64,000 bases of DNA from an uncultured Desulfovibrionaceae bacterium (GTDB taxonomy: Bacteria; Desulfobacterota; Desulfovibrionia; Desulfovibrionales; Desulfovibrionaceae), in NCBI GenBank assembly GCA_949299515.1, contig CASGAP010000004.1:1-64000 (forward strand), in the 5' to 3' direction. Below, in pieces: positions 53,905-62,584 of this stretch. The notes below the pieces were generated by a model that saw only the letters and a program-made list of their open reading frames with translations, did not search any database and was not told the DNA's origin. Within the stretch, counting starts at the first letter, position 1. Each line of letters begins with the position of its first letter. The position numbers and the translations under genes are program-made.

Positions 53905-55069
53905 AGCCTGCTTCCTCCATGGTTTTGCCGTTGAGTGTCACGGCCGTTCCGCACGGGGTTACGGTGCCGAGCCTGCGCAGGGCAATATCTTTTTCGCGGC
54001 AGAACGCGGCAAAGCGCGCAAACGCGCCGCCCGCACACACGCCGAGAAGCCCGTAATCCTCGCCGCCCTTATAGGCAAAATGCACGGGATCAAGCCCTTT
54101 TTTGCGGCAGTACGCACGCACTTCGGGGTGCACGGCGTCTTCCGTCAGCACAAGTTCCGCGCCGAAACTCGGTTCGTCGGCCTGTACAAGCCCCTCGCGC
54201 GCCAAAATTCTCGGAACGTCGCGCATGAGCCCGTCGGAAATATCCATAACAAAAAGGGCGTGTTCTTTGGCAAATTCCGAAAGCAAAAGCCCCTCGCGCA
54301 CTTTGGGCTGCGGCCGCAAGTGCGCGGCAGCCGCCTGCGGATACGCCGCAAGAACGGCTTTTCTGCCCGCTTCGGGATCCGCAAGATTTTCCTCCAGCAA
54401 AAACAATCCCGCGCGCGCAAGCCCAATCTCGCCGATATAAAAAAGCACGTCGCCTGCCGCCATGCAGGCAGCCGCCTGCCTGTTTTGGCCCGCGTAAGAG
54501 CGGTGACGCATAAGCGGCACGCCGCCGTGCCCGTAAGTTCCCCAGGCGGTAATGCCCAAATTCAGGCCGCCGCAGGTCAACGGGTCAAGACTGCCGCCGT
54601 TTTCGGCTTTGGGAAGCGGGACCTTGGTCAGATCGCCGCCGCACAGCACCAGCCCGTATTCCCGCGCCAGCGCCGCCATGCTTTGGCAGCACTCCTCAAG
54701 CCAGGCAAAATCCTGCTTTTCGGTCAGCGTAAGGTTAAAGGCAAAGGCGCAGGGTTCGGCACCGTTGGCCGCCAGATCGCTGATATTCACGGCCAGCGCT
54801 TTGTGGCCGATGTCCGCGGCAGTAAAATACGCCGTACGAAAATGCGCGTTTTCCGCAAAAATATCCGAAGTTACGGCAAAAACTGGGCTTGAGCCCAGCG
54901 CCCCCGCGGGCGGCACGGCAATCAGCGCGCAGTCGTCCCCGCGTCCCGCGGGCATACAGGGGTGCGCATTGGGAAAATATCTGTCAATCAAATTCAATAT
55001 GCCGTCTTCGCCTTTACGCCGTTTATCCATAACTGCACTACCTAATCCGTATCTGATCTTATTCTTCAA
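53888..55069 (-). CDS. thiL: Thiamine-monophosphate kinase
   Basis: The 393-residue AIR-synthase-fold enzyme phosphorylates thiamine monophosphate to the diphosphate cofactor. Motifs are GRGDDCALIAV (metal and ATP, about 43), NISDLAANGAEPCAF (about 95), LCGGDLTKVP (about 138), MDISDGLMRDVPRI and GEDYGLLGV. It is longer than most ThiL (about 320-330) owing to insertions around residues 160-230. ATG 55030 (MDKRRKGEDG) is an alternative start that would remove the overlap with uvrD. It lies inside the engB-nth operon. Confidence 0.88.
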   Translation of the reverse strand: MKNKIRYGLGSAVMDKRRKGEDGILNLIDRYFPNAHPCMPAGRGDDCALIAVPPAGALGSSPVFAVTSDIFAENAHFRTAYFTAADIGHKALAVNISDLAANGAEPCAFAFNLTLTEKQDFAWLEECCQSMAALAREYGLVLCGGDLTKVPLPKAENGGSLDPLTCGGLNLGITAWGTYGHGGVPLMRHRSYAGQNRQAAACMAAGDVLFYIGEIGLARAGLFLLEENLADPEAGRKAVLAAYPQAAAAHLRPQPKVREGLLLSEFAKEHALFVMDISDGLMRDVPRILAREGLVQADEPSFGAELVLTEDAVHPEVRAYCRKKGLDPVHFAYKGGEDYGLLGVCAGGAFARFAAFCREKDIALRRLGTVTPCGTAVTLNGKTMEEAGFDHFQ

Positions 55070-57296
55070 ACGTCAGATACGCTTTTAAAATCACTTTCGG
55101 CCCTATGCCCTGAAAATTCACCCGAACTTTTTCCGCGTCCACTTCTTCGATGATTTTGCCGCGGCCGAAGACCTTATGCCTGCAGAAACCAAGCTTCATT
55201 GCCGGCTTTGCCGCACTTTTTCCTGCCGTGCCGCTATCTTCCGCCGTATCCGCACGGGGCGCGTCAAACACAATCGGCGCCTTTTGGGACGCAGGCACTG
55301 CGCCGCCCTCCGCCATGGCCGCACGGAAACTCTCCAGAACGGAAGTTTTCGGCCTGACGCTCTGCGCCGCGCTTTTGGCAAGTCCCTGCTTTACCAGCAC
55401 GCCGCCGTACTGTTCCAGCACTTCTTCGTACAGATACGGATGTATTTCTTTAATAAAAGGACTGGGCGTCGCCCGTTCTTCAAAGCCTTGGCCGCGCTGC
55501 AGAATATTCTGCGGAACAAAAAGCCGCAGGCTGTCTTTGGCGCGCGTGCAGGCCACATACAAAAGCCGCCGCTCCTCTTCGTAATCCTCGGCGCGGGTCA
55601 GGGCATGGCGGGAGGGAAATCTGTCTTCCACCAAATCCAGAATAAACACGTGCTTCCATTCCAGGCCCTTGGCGGAATGCACGGTGGACAGCACGATTTT
55701 CTGCCTGTCGTCCTGTTCTTCGTCTTCGGGATTTTCCAAAGACAAATCCGCCATAAAAACCGCAATGTCCGCATAGCTTGACGCTATGCCGACAAGTTCC
55801 TCCAGCCCCTGCTGGCGCCGCGGCCAGTCGTCGGGATACAAAAGTTCCATGCGCGGCTGATAGTGTTCGATTACTGCGTGCAGAGCCTTTTCCGGGGAAA
55901 GGGTATTTTTCTGTATTTCCATAAGCAGCTGCAGATCCGCCCAAAAATCCGGATATTTTTTGCAGGCTTTCTGCAGGCCTTCCCTGTCGCCCTGCATGGC
56001 AAGGGAAAACAGCTTGTGAGCCGTTTTGGGGCCTATGCCTTTGCACAAGCTTGCCATGCGTTCGAAGGCGGGCAGATCCATGGGGTTCAGCAGCAGGCGG
56101 ATATAGGAAAGCACGTCTTTAATGTGCGAAGCCTCGGTATACTTGACGCCCCCGTATTTTTTGAACGCTATGCCCAGCTTGTTCAGCTCCACTTCCAAAT
56201 GATAGGACTGATAGCCCGCGCGGAACAGCACGGCAATATCCGCAGGCTGTTCTTTCAGCAGCAGTTCGCCGATGAAACGGGCGGCAATGCGCGCCTGCGT
56301 GATGTCGCTCACGGGCCGCACCACCTGCACGCTGACATCGTTTTCATCGTATGCGCGTTTGGAATACAGCCGTTTCTGAAAGCCCACGGGAGCATTTTCC
56401 AAAATCGTGTTGGCAATGTTCAGAATAGGCTGCACGGAACGGTAGTTTTCTTCCAGCCGCACGATTTCACAGCCGGGAAACAGTTTGGGAAATTCCAAAA
56501 TATTCTGCACGTTGGCCCCGCGGAACGCATAAATGGACTGGGCATCGTCGCCCACGGCCATAACCGCGGTGTTTTCGCCGGTCAAAAGCCGCACCAGCCG
56601 CGCCTGCACCATGTTGGTATCCTGATATTCGTCAACCATGATATGCCGAAAACGCTCGTGCATACGCTTCAGCAGCACGGGATTTTCCTTGAGTCCCGCT
56701 TCCAGCTCAAACAGCAAATCGTCATAATCCAGCACGTTATGCTCGCGGCGGTAAGCATGATACATCTGTTCCAGCTCGCACAGCGCGTCCGCATGGGGCA
56801 GAAGATGCTGGCTTTCGCGGCGCAGAATTTCTTCCAGGGGCATTTCCTTGTTGCGCGCCTTGCTGATAAGCCCGTGCACGGTGGCGTTTTTGGGAAAAGA
56901 CCTGTCGCCCCTGCCGATTTTCTTTTCTTCGCGGCAGTGGCTGATAATGTTCGCGCAGTCGGAACTGTCCAAAATACTCAGGGAAGACTTGGCCCACGCA
57001 GGCGGAAACTGGCGCAGCAGCGTATAGGAAAACGCATGGAACGTGCCGCCCTGCACGCCCATCAGCTCCGAACCCAGCAGTCCCGCGGCCCTGTGCAGCA
57101 TTTCCTGCGCGGCTTTCTTGGTAAAGGTCAGCAGCAGAATGGAATGGGGATTGACGCCGTTTTCCGCCAAATGCGCCAAACGGTAAACAATGGTGCGGGT
57201 TTTGCCGCTGCCTGCGCCCGCAATGACAAGCAAAGGATGATCGCCTGCCGTCACCGCTTTATGCTGCGCTTCGTTTAAAAGGGACAAATCCGGCAT
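55059..57296 (-). CDS. uvrD: UvrD/PcrA-type ATP-dependent DNA helicase
   Basis: The 745-residue superfamily-1A 3'-5' helicase has, in order, Q-motif LNEAQHKAV, Walker A GAGSGKTRTIV (about 28), VDEYQDTN (about 221), GDDAQSIYAFRGA, LEENYRSVQPILN, STVHSAKGLEWKHVF (about 540) and LLYVACTRAKDSL. The C-terminal 40 residues (GRGKIIEEVDAEKVRVNFQG) are the Tudor-like tail of PcrA/UvrD that contacts RNA polymerase. It acts in excision repair and in clearing recombination intermediates. It starts 1 base after engB stops. Confidence 0.93.
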   Translation of the reverse strand: MPDLSLLNEAQHKAVTAGDHPLLVIAGAGSGKTRTIVYRLAHLAENGVNPHSILLLTFTKKAAQEMLHRAAGLLGSELMGVQGGTFHAFSYTLLRQFPPAWAKSSLSILDSSDCANIISHCREEKKIGRGDRSFPKNATVHGLISKARNKEMPLEEILRRESQHLLPHADALCELEQMYHAYRREHNVLDYDDLLFELEAGLKENPVLLKRMHERFRHIMVDEYQDTNMVQARLVRLLTGENTAVMAVGDDAQSIYAFRGANVQNILEFPKLFPGCEIVRLEENYRSVQPILNIANTILENAPVGFQKRLYSKRAYDENDVSVQVVRPVSDITQARIAARFIGELLLKEQPADIAVLFRAGYQSYHLEVELNKLGIAFKKYGGVKYTEASHIKDVLSYIRLLLNPMDLPAFERMASLCKGIGPKTAHKLFSLAMQGDREGLQKACKKYPDFWADLQLLMEIQKNTLSPEKALHAVIEHYQPRMELLYPDDWPRRQQGLEELVGIASSYADIAVFMADLSLENPEDEEQDDRQKIVLSTVHSAKGLEWKHVFILDLVEDRFPSRHALTRAEDYEEERRLLYVACTRAKDSLRLFVPQNILQRGQGFEERATPSPFIKEIHPYLYEEVLEQYGGVLVKQGLAKSAAQSVRPKTSVLESFRAAMAEGGAVPASQKAPIVFDAPRADTAEDSGTAGKSAAKPAMKLGFCRHKVFGRGKIIEEVDAEKVRVNFQGIGPKVILKAYLTFEE

Positions 57297-57297
57297 A

Positions 57298-58284
57298 TTA
57301 TTTCCTTTTGTGCTTGGCGCGGGATTTTTCTTCCTTAGCCTTTATGCGGGCTTTTTCCTGCTCGCGCTTTTTTTGGGCTTCGCGCTCGCGGGCGGCGGCA
57401 CCGCGCTTGGTGCGGATTTTTTTGGGCTTTTCGGTTTCGGCCGCGGCCGCTTCGGCACCGCTGCGGACAATTTCGGCACGTTCTGCCGCTTCGGCCGAAA
57501 CGGCAATGCCGTTTTCCGTGCCCCTTTGCGCTTCTGCCGGCATTTCTCCGTCCGCTTCGGAACAAATTTCCCGCGTCATGTCCGGCGTCATTTCCTGCAC
57601 CGTGCCGTGCGCCGTATCCTGTACAGTATCCTGTGCTGCGTCCCGTGCCTGCATGAGCGGGGACCGCAGTGCGGTCTGAATAAGTTTTTTCCAAACTTTT
57701 TCCAGCCCCATGCCCGTATGGGAAGACACAGCCAGCGGCTCTCCGCGCGGAATAAGCACGGTCCATTTGCTTATGCGGTCACTGCGTTCTTTTTGCGTGC
57801 ACTTGTCCGCCTTGGTCAAAATCGGAATAATGGGGATATTGTGGGCAAGGGCAAATTTCACCATCATAATGTCCGCTTCCTGCGGTTCCAGACGGCAGTC
57901 CAGCAAAACAGCCACGGCGGCAAGATTTTCGCATTCCACCAAATATTTTTCGATCAAATTCGCCCACAGCTCCCGTTCGGACTTGGAACGCTTGGCATAG
58001 CCGTAACCGGGCAGGTCTGTCAGATAAAAGCCTTGCGGCTCCACCCTGTACAGATTCACGGAACGGGTTTTGCCCGGCGTGGAACTGACTTTGGCAAGCT
58101 GTTTTCTTTTGGCAAGGGCATTAATCAGCGAAGACTTCCCCACGTTGGAACGCCCCGCAAGAGCAATGTGGGCGGACTCGGGCGCGGCGGCTTTCAGCTG
58201 ATTCAGCGTATACAGCGTCTGTTCCAGCACAAGCTGAGGAAATTTAAATACTTCTATTTCGTTCGTTTCTGTGCTATTAGTCAT
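57298..58284 (-). CDS. engB: Ribosome-biogenesis GTPase YsxC/EngB with a long C-terminal tail
   Basis: The 328-residue protein has a GTPase domain (about 1-215): G1 [13 protein letters not shown]2 region [12 protein letters not shown]3 DLPGYGYA, G4 LTKADK, all typical of EngB, which acts in 50S assembly. The remaining 110 residues are low-complexity: a Thr/Asp-Gln run with repeated AQDT/VQDT units, an acidic part, and a Lys/Arg/Glu-rich end ([20 protein letters not shown]). Normal EngB is about 200 residues. The second Met (58284) is chosen; 58365 is also open. It is the first gene of the operon. Confidence 0.9.
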   Translation of the reverse strand: MTNSTETNEIEVFKFPQLVLEQTLYTLNQLKAAAPESAHIALAGRSNVGKSSLINALAKRKQLAKVSSTPGKTRSVNLYRVEPQGFYLTDLPGYGYAKRSKSERELWANLIEKYLVECENLAAVAVLLDCRLEPQEADIMMVKFALAHNIPIIPILTKADKCTQKERSDRISKWTVLIPRGEPLAVSSHTGMGLEKVWKKLIQTALRSPLMQARDAAQDTVQDTAHGTVQEMTPDMTREICSEADGEMPAEAQRGTENGIAVSAEAAERAEIVRSGAEAAAAETEKPKKIRTKRGAAAREREAQKKREQEKARIKAKEEKSRAKHKRK

Positions 58285-58431
58285 TTTGTTCCTGAAAACT
58301 GTTGATTTATAACATAAAAATATAAAAGCGCCGCAAAGCCCCGTAATTTCGGCAAGGTGCGGCAAACAGAAAAAAGGAATAACTGTATAGTTTTTTTACA
58401 GCATTTTTAAAGAAAATACAAGGAAGATTTT

Positions 58432-58902
58432 ATGCCTGAAAAAGTTTTAATCCTCAACGGCCCCAACCTCGGCCACCTCGGCAAGCGGGAAACGCACATC
58501 TACGGCAGCCAGGGCATGGAATACGTTTTTGACGAAATACGCAAAAAAGGGCTTGAACCCGTTTATTTTCAAAGCAACCACGAAGGCGCGATCATCGACA
58601 GGCTCGAACAGGCACGCACCGAATACCTGAACGGAGACAGTATCGGCATTGCGCTCAACGCGGGCGCCTTTACCCATACGTCCCTTGCCCTGGCGGACTG
58701 CCTTTCCTGGATAAAAGTCCCCTTTGCGGAAGTGCACATCAGCAACATTCTTGCCCGTTCGGGCGGTGCCGCAACGGCCGCGGACAGCCTGCGCGGAAAA
58801 AGCCTGATTGCCGCGTCTTCCATAGGCGTAATCGCCGGTTTCGGGCTGGACTCATATTTGCTTGCAGTTGACGCCCTTATACGTTATAAAGCAAAAAACT
58901 AA
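58432..58902 (+). CDS. aroQ: 3-dehydroquinate dehydratase, type II
   Basis: The 156-residue enzyme dehydrates 3-dehydroquinate in the shikimate pathway. Type II motifs present are LNGPNLGHLGKRETHIYG (with the catalytic Tyr), FQSNHEGAIIDRL, NAGAFTHTSLALADCL and EVHISN with the catalytic His. The loop that normally reads HAREEFRHHSYLS is replaced here by LARSGGAATAADSLRGKS, so one substrate-contacting Arg is not in its usual place. Length is normal. AAGGAAG sits before the ATG. It is divergent from engB and followed by efp after 33 bases. Confidence 0.88.
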   Translation: MPEKVLILNGPNLGHLGKRETHIYGSQGMEYVFDEIRKKGLEPVYFQSNHEGAIIDRLEQARTEYLNGDSIGIALNAGAFTHTSLALADCLSWIKVPFAEVHISNILARSGGAATAADSLRGKSLIAASSIGVIAGFGLDSYLLAVDALIRYKAKN

Positions 58903-58935
58903 ACAAAAGCACTATGCAAAATTAAAGGAGTAAGC

Positions 58936-59493
58936 ATGTTTTCCACCACGGACTTTAAACGCGGGCTTAAAATCGAAATAGACGGCACACCTTATGAAAT
59001 TGTCGAATTCCAGCACTTCAAACCGGGCAAAGGCGGCGCCATGGTACGCACCAAACTGCGCAATATCCTCAACGGCCGCATTGTGGACAATACCTTCCGT
59101 TCCGGCGAAAAAGTAGGCCGCCCCGACCTTGAACAGCGCGAAATGCAGTATCTGTACAAAGAAGGCGCAGACCTTGTGTTTATGGACATGGTAACCTACG
59201 AACAGCTGCACCTCGAAGCGGATTTCTGCGGCGGCAAGGAACGCTACCTCAAAGAAGCGCAGCAGGTTCTCGTTCTTCTTTACAACGGCAAGCCCATTGA
59301 CATCGAAATTCCCCTTTCCCTCATTCTTGAAGTTATCGAAACCGAAGAAGTTGCCAAAGGCGATACCGTCAACAACATCACCAAACCGGCAAAACTCGAA
59401 ACCGGCGTTGTCATTCAGGTTCCCGCTTTCGTAAAAGTGGGCGACAAAGTAAAAGTCAACACGGAAAACGACGAATACCTCGGCCGTGAATAA
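58936..59493 (+). CDS. efp: Translation elongation factor P
   Basis: The 185-residue factor relieves ribosome stalling at polyproline stretches. The modified residue lies in [16 protein letters not shown], where the loop Lys (about residue 34) is the site used by EpmA-type lysylation or other modification; no modifying enzyme is in the window. Three-domain length is normal. AAAGGAG precedes ATG. It is followed by its own terminator. Confidence 0.95.
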   Translation: MFSTTDFKRGLKIEIDGTPYEIVEFQHFKPGKGGAMVRTKLRNILNGRIVDNTFRSGEKVGRPDLEQREMQYLYKEGADLVFMDMVTYEQLHLEADFCGGKERYLKEAQQVLVLLYNGKPIDIEIPLSLILEVIETEEVAKGDTVNNITKPAKLETGVVIQVPAFVKVGDKVKVNTENDEYLGRE

Positions 59494-59498
59494 TTTCG

Positions 59499-59521
59499 GA
59501 AAAGGGGATTTTCCCCTTTTT
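59499..59521 (+). terminator. Terminator of efp
   Basis: AAAAGGGG-ATTTT-CCCCTTTTT, 6 bases after the efp stop. Confidence 0.85.
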
Positions 59522-59562
59522 CGCGCCTTCATATTTCGGCAGGAAAAAGAAACGTACGCCCT

Positions 59563-62058
59563 TTGCCCTGCCCTCAGGAGTTTCTTACGAAAAACACAAG
59601 ACACCTGCGTGAGCTGTTAGGCTTGCTCTTTTTGTTTTTAAGCCTGCTTATCGGGATCAGCCTCTGGAGCCACAATATCAACGACCCCACGCTGAACCAG
59701 TCTATCAGCTCGACCTACGAAATAAAGAACTATGCCGGCACGTTCGGAGCGTATCTTTCCGGATTTCTAAACGATTTTTTCGGCATAGCCTCCTATATCT
59801 GGGTGCTGTTTTTTTTCGGCATGGGACTCGGCTTCATCGTGCGCTGGGTAATTATCCCGTGGTACAGTATGCTCGGCTATGCCATACTGACGCTGTGCTT
59901 CATAACCCTTGCGGAAGCCGTGACCCTCGGCATAGGCGACGTGCAGGGCGGCGGCTTCTGCGGAGCCTGGCTGTATGCCACATTCCATATGTATTTCAAC
60001 CCCATAGGCAGCGCTTTTATTTGGCTGTTCTGCCTCATGGTGGGCATGGAACTGTGTTTCCACATTTCATGGGTCAACCTGTTCGGCAAAATTCTTAACC
60101 TGGCATTCGGGAAAAAATCCGGCAAAACGGACAGCAGCGGCCGCGGCACGGAAAGCAAAACCGACCTGTTCCGCTCAGCCCTTGAAACCGAAAAAGAAAA
60201 ACCCGAAGAAAAACCGAAAGACAAAAAGAAAAACTCCTTCAGCATTAAATTTAAAAATCCTTTCAAAAAAGAACCGCAGGAAAAAACCGAAGAAAACGGC
60301 GGCGAACACGAATTGCCGTCCCTTGACCTTTACGATGACGAAAAAAACGGCACGGACAAAGAAACGGACAGCGTTTCCGACGGCCCGCTGCCCATAATCA
60401 GTCCCGTTTTCGGCTCTGACGGCGAAGAAGACGGCGGCGACAAACAGGACAAAAAAAACAAAACCCCGAAAGAAGACGCCGCTGCCAAAGAAAATAAAGA
60501 CAATTGCGCCAAAGACAGCCCCAAATCCGACGGACAGGACGAAAAACCCAAGAAAAAAGGCTTTTGGTCTTCCCTGTTTGCGGACAGCGAAAAAGAACCC
60601 GTCAACGCCAACCTGCCTTCTTTGGATCTGCTTTCGCCCGTTCCCGCTCCCAAGGACGCTCCCGACAAAGCCGACCTCGAAGAAAAAGGCAAAAGACTTA
60701 TCGAATGTCTGGCGGATTTCAACGTACAGGGCAAGCTTGCCGGCATTTTGCCGGGACCTGTGGTCACCATGTACGAAGTGCGGCCGGAACGCGGGGTAAA
60801 AGTCAAGCGTTTCGAAGCCCTTGCAAAAGATATTGCCATGGCGATCAAAGCCGTGGCAGTGCGCATACAGGCCCCCATTCCCGGCACGGATACCGTGGGA
60901 GTGGAAGTGCCCAACGACAAACGCCAAATCGTCAGCTTCAGGGAAATCATTCAAAATTCCGCTTTTGCCGATTCCGAATCCAAACTGACGCTGGGGCTCG
61001 GCAAAGATATTTTCGGCACGCCCGTCAGCGTCAAAATGGACGATATGCCGCACCTGCTCGTGGCAGGCGCCACGGGAGCGGGCAAAAGCGTGTGCCTCAA
61101 CTCCATTATTTTAAGCATACTGTACAAAGCGCAGCCCCATGAAGTGCAGATGCTGCTCATAGACCCCAAACGTGTGGAACTTTCCATGTACAACGGCCTG
61201 CCGCACTTGGTGCACCCCGTGGTTACGGACATGGATATTGCGCGCAACGCCCTGCTTTGGGCCGTGGACGAAATGGACCAGCGCTACAAACTTTTTGAAA
61301 ACCTCGGAATGCGCAACATAACGGAATACAACGCGTTCGTGCGCAGGCACAAAAACGCGGAAAGCGCCGACACCCTGCCCGAACGCCTCAAAGCCCTTGA
61401 AAACGAAAAACTGAAAGAACTGCCCTTTATCGTGATCATCGTAGACGAACTGGCCGACCTTATGATGCAGAAAGGCAAAGAAGTGGAAGGCCACATCACG
61501 CGCCTCGGCCAGCTTGCGCGCGCCGCCGGCATACACATAATCCTCGCCACGCAGCGACCCAGCGTGGACGTCATTACCGGGCTCATCAAAAACAATTTTC
61601 CCGCGCGCATTGCCTTTCAGGTTTCCAGCGGCATAGATTCCCGTACCATATTGGACGCATTCGGCGCGGAAACCCTGCTCGGCAAAGGGGATATGCTCTT
61701 TAAACCGCGCTCGGGCGGCCTTATGCGCATACACGGAGCCTTTGTCACCGAAGAAGAAGTGCGCGCCGTGACGGATTTCTGGAAAAGCCAGGCAGAACCC
61801 GAATATGCGGCAGACTTTTCCAAATACGGCGACAGCGCTCCGGAACCCGTGTTCGGCGACGGCGACGATACGGAACACGACGAAATGTACGAAACAATCG
61901 TAGACTGGCTGCAGGAACAGGACGCCGTTTCCATTTCCATGCTGCAGCGCCGCTTCCGTCTCGGCTTTTCCCGCGCGGGCCGCATTATCGACAGGCTGGA
62001 AACAGACGGCTACATCGAAGCCCGTTCCGGTTCCAAGCCGCGCAAAGTCATACGCTGA
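59563..62058 (+). CDS. ftsK: DNA translocase FtsK
   Basis: The 831-residue protein has four N-terminal membrane helices (about 20-45, 65-90, 95-115, 125-155), a charged Lys/Glu/Asp-rich linker (about 185-360), and a motor domain with Walker A VAGATGAGKSVCLN (about 504) and Walker B IVDELADLMM (about 626). It ends with the gamma domain that reads KOPS sites (about 770-831, LQRRFRLGFSRAGRIIDRLE). It moves DNA and activates XerCD dimer resolution at the septum. No ATG fits the start: TTG at 59563 opens the frame, while CAGGAG stands 7 bases before an in-frame ACG at 59587. Confidence 0.92.
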   Translation: MPCPQEFLTKNTRHLRELLGLLFLFLSLLIGISLWSHNINDPTLNQSISSTYEIKNYAGTFGAYLSGFLNDFFGIASYIWVLFFFGMGLGFIVRWVIIPWYSMLGYAILTLCFITLAEAVTLGIGDVQGGGFCGAWLYATFHMYFNPIGSAFIWLFCLMVGMELCFHISWVNLFGKILNLAFGKKSGKTDSSGRGTESKTDLFRSALETEKEKPEEKPKDKKKNSFSIKFKNPFKKEPQEKTEENGGEHELPSLDLYDDEKNGTDKETDSVSDGPLPIISPVFGSDGEEDGGDKQDKKNKTPKEDAAAKENKDNCAKDSPKSDGQDEKPKKKGFWSSLFADSEKEPVNANLPSLDLLSPVPAPKDAPDKADLEEKGKRLIECLADFNVQGKLAGILPGPVVTMYEVRPERGVKVKRFEALAKDIAMAIKAVAVRIQAPIPGTDTVGVEVPNDKRQIVSFREIIQNSAFADSESKLTLGLGKDIFGTPVSVKMDDMPHLLVAGATGAGKSVCLNSIILSILYKAQPHEVQMLLIDPKRVELSMYNGLPHLVHPVVTDMDIARNALLWAVDEMDQRYKLFENLGMRNITEYNAFVRRHKNAESADTLPERLKALENEKLKELPFIVIIVDELADLMMQKGKEVEGHITRLGQLARAAGIHIILATQRPSVDVITGLIKNNFPARIAFQVSSGIDSRTILDAFGAETLLGKGDMLFKPRSGGLMRIHGAFVTEEEVRAVTDFWKSQAEPEYAADFSKYGDSAPEPVFGDGDDTEHDEMYETIVDWLQEQDAVSISMLQRRFRLGFSRAGRIIDRLETDGYIEARSGSKPRKVIR

Positions 62059-62114
62059 CGCACGCCGTTTCCGCTTCGCGTCACTGTATTCAAAAAATGA
62101 AAAAAATTCTTAAC

Positions 62115-62143
62115 TTGACAAGCCAAACACTTAAGAATAATAA
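62115..62143 (+). promoter_or_regulatory. Promoter of rpoZ
   Basis: TTGACA at 62115-62120, 17-base spacer, TAATAA at 62138-62143; about 75 bases before the rpoZ start. Confidence 0.7.
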
Positions 62144-62218
62144 TTTTTATCTTTACAATTTAAGTGTATACCCAATTGTGGGCAGCAATAAACAGCTTGT
62201 CAGCAAAGTGAGGAAAAT

Positions 62219-62464
62219 ATGGCCCGTATTACCATCGAAGATTGTCAGGAACGCATTAACAACCGCTTTTTGCTTGTGCAGATGGCAATTAAACGTGTAC
62301 ACCAATTCCGCCAAGGCTACGAACCCCTTGTAAACACCAAAAACAAGGAATGCGTAACCGCCCTGCGCGAAATTGCAGCAGGAAAAATCCTGCCGGAAAA
62401 CCTCGACTACTTTACTCCCGTGCGTGAAGACGAAGATTTGCAGAAAAACCTTATTGACGATTAA
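62219..62464 (+). CDS. rpoZ: DNA-directed RNA polymerase omega subunit
   Basis: The 81-residue omega subunit has the family start MARITIEDCQERINNRFLLV, then helices that wrap the beta' C-terminus (VHQFRQGYEPLVNTKNKECV, TALREIAAGKI). It helps assemble RNA polymerase and, in many bacteria, forms part of the ppGpp site. Length is normal (70-90). GAGG lies 9 bases before the ATG. It has its own promoter and a terminator downstream. Confidence 0.92.
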   Translation: MARITIEDCQERINNRFLLVQMAIKRVHQFRQGYEPLVNTKNKECVTALREIAAGKILPENLDYFTPVREDEDLQKNLIDD

Positions 62465-62523
62465 CAAACAATGCTTATGTATTGGACAATAGTCCGGTGC
62501 ATAATTGCTTTCCGCAATATATG

Positions 62524-62563
62524 ATGCCGACTGCGTGCAAACAAAGTCGGCATTGTTTTGTTC
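62524..62563 (+). terminator. Terminator between rpoZ and dnaJ
   Basis: TGCCGACT (62525-62532) pairs with AGTCGGCA (62545-62552), followed by TTGTTTTGTT. It lies 20 bases before the dnaJ start, so part of dnaJ transcription would be by readthrough. Confidence 0.75.
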
Positions 62564-62584
62564 AGACCTCAACCCGCATATACC

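Noticed and set aside
58319..58380. Possible further copy of the dispersed repeat before aroQ
   Set aside because: Only short pieces (CGTAATTTCGGCAAGG, GCGGCAAACAG) resemble the 3' block; not enough to call a copy.
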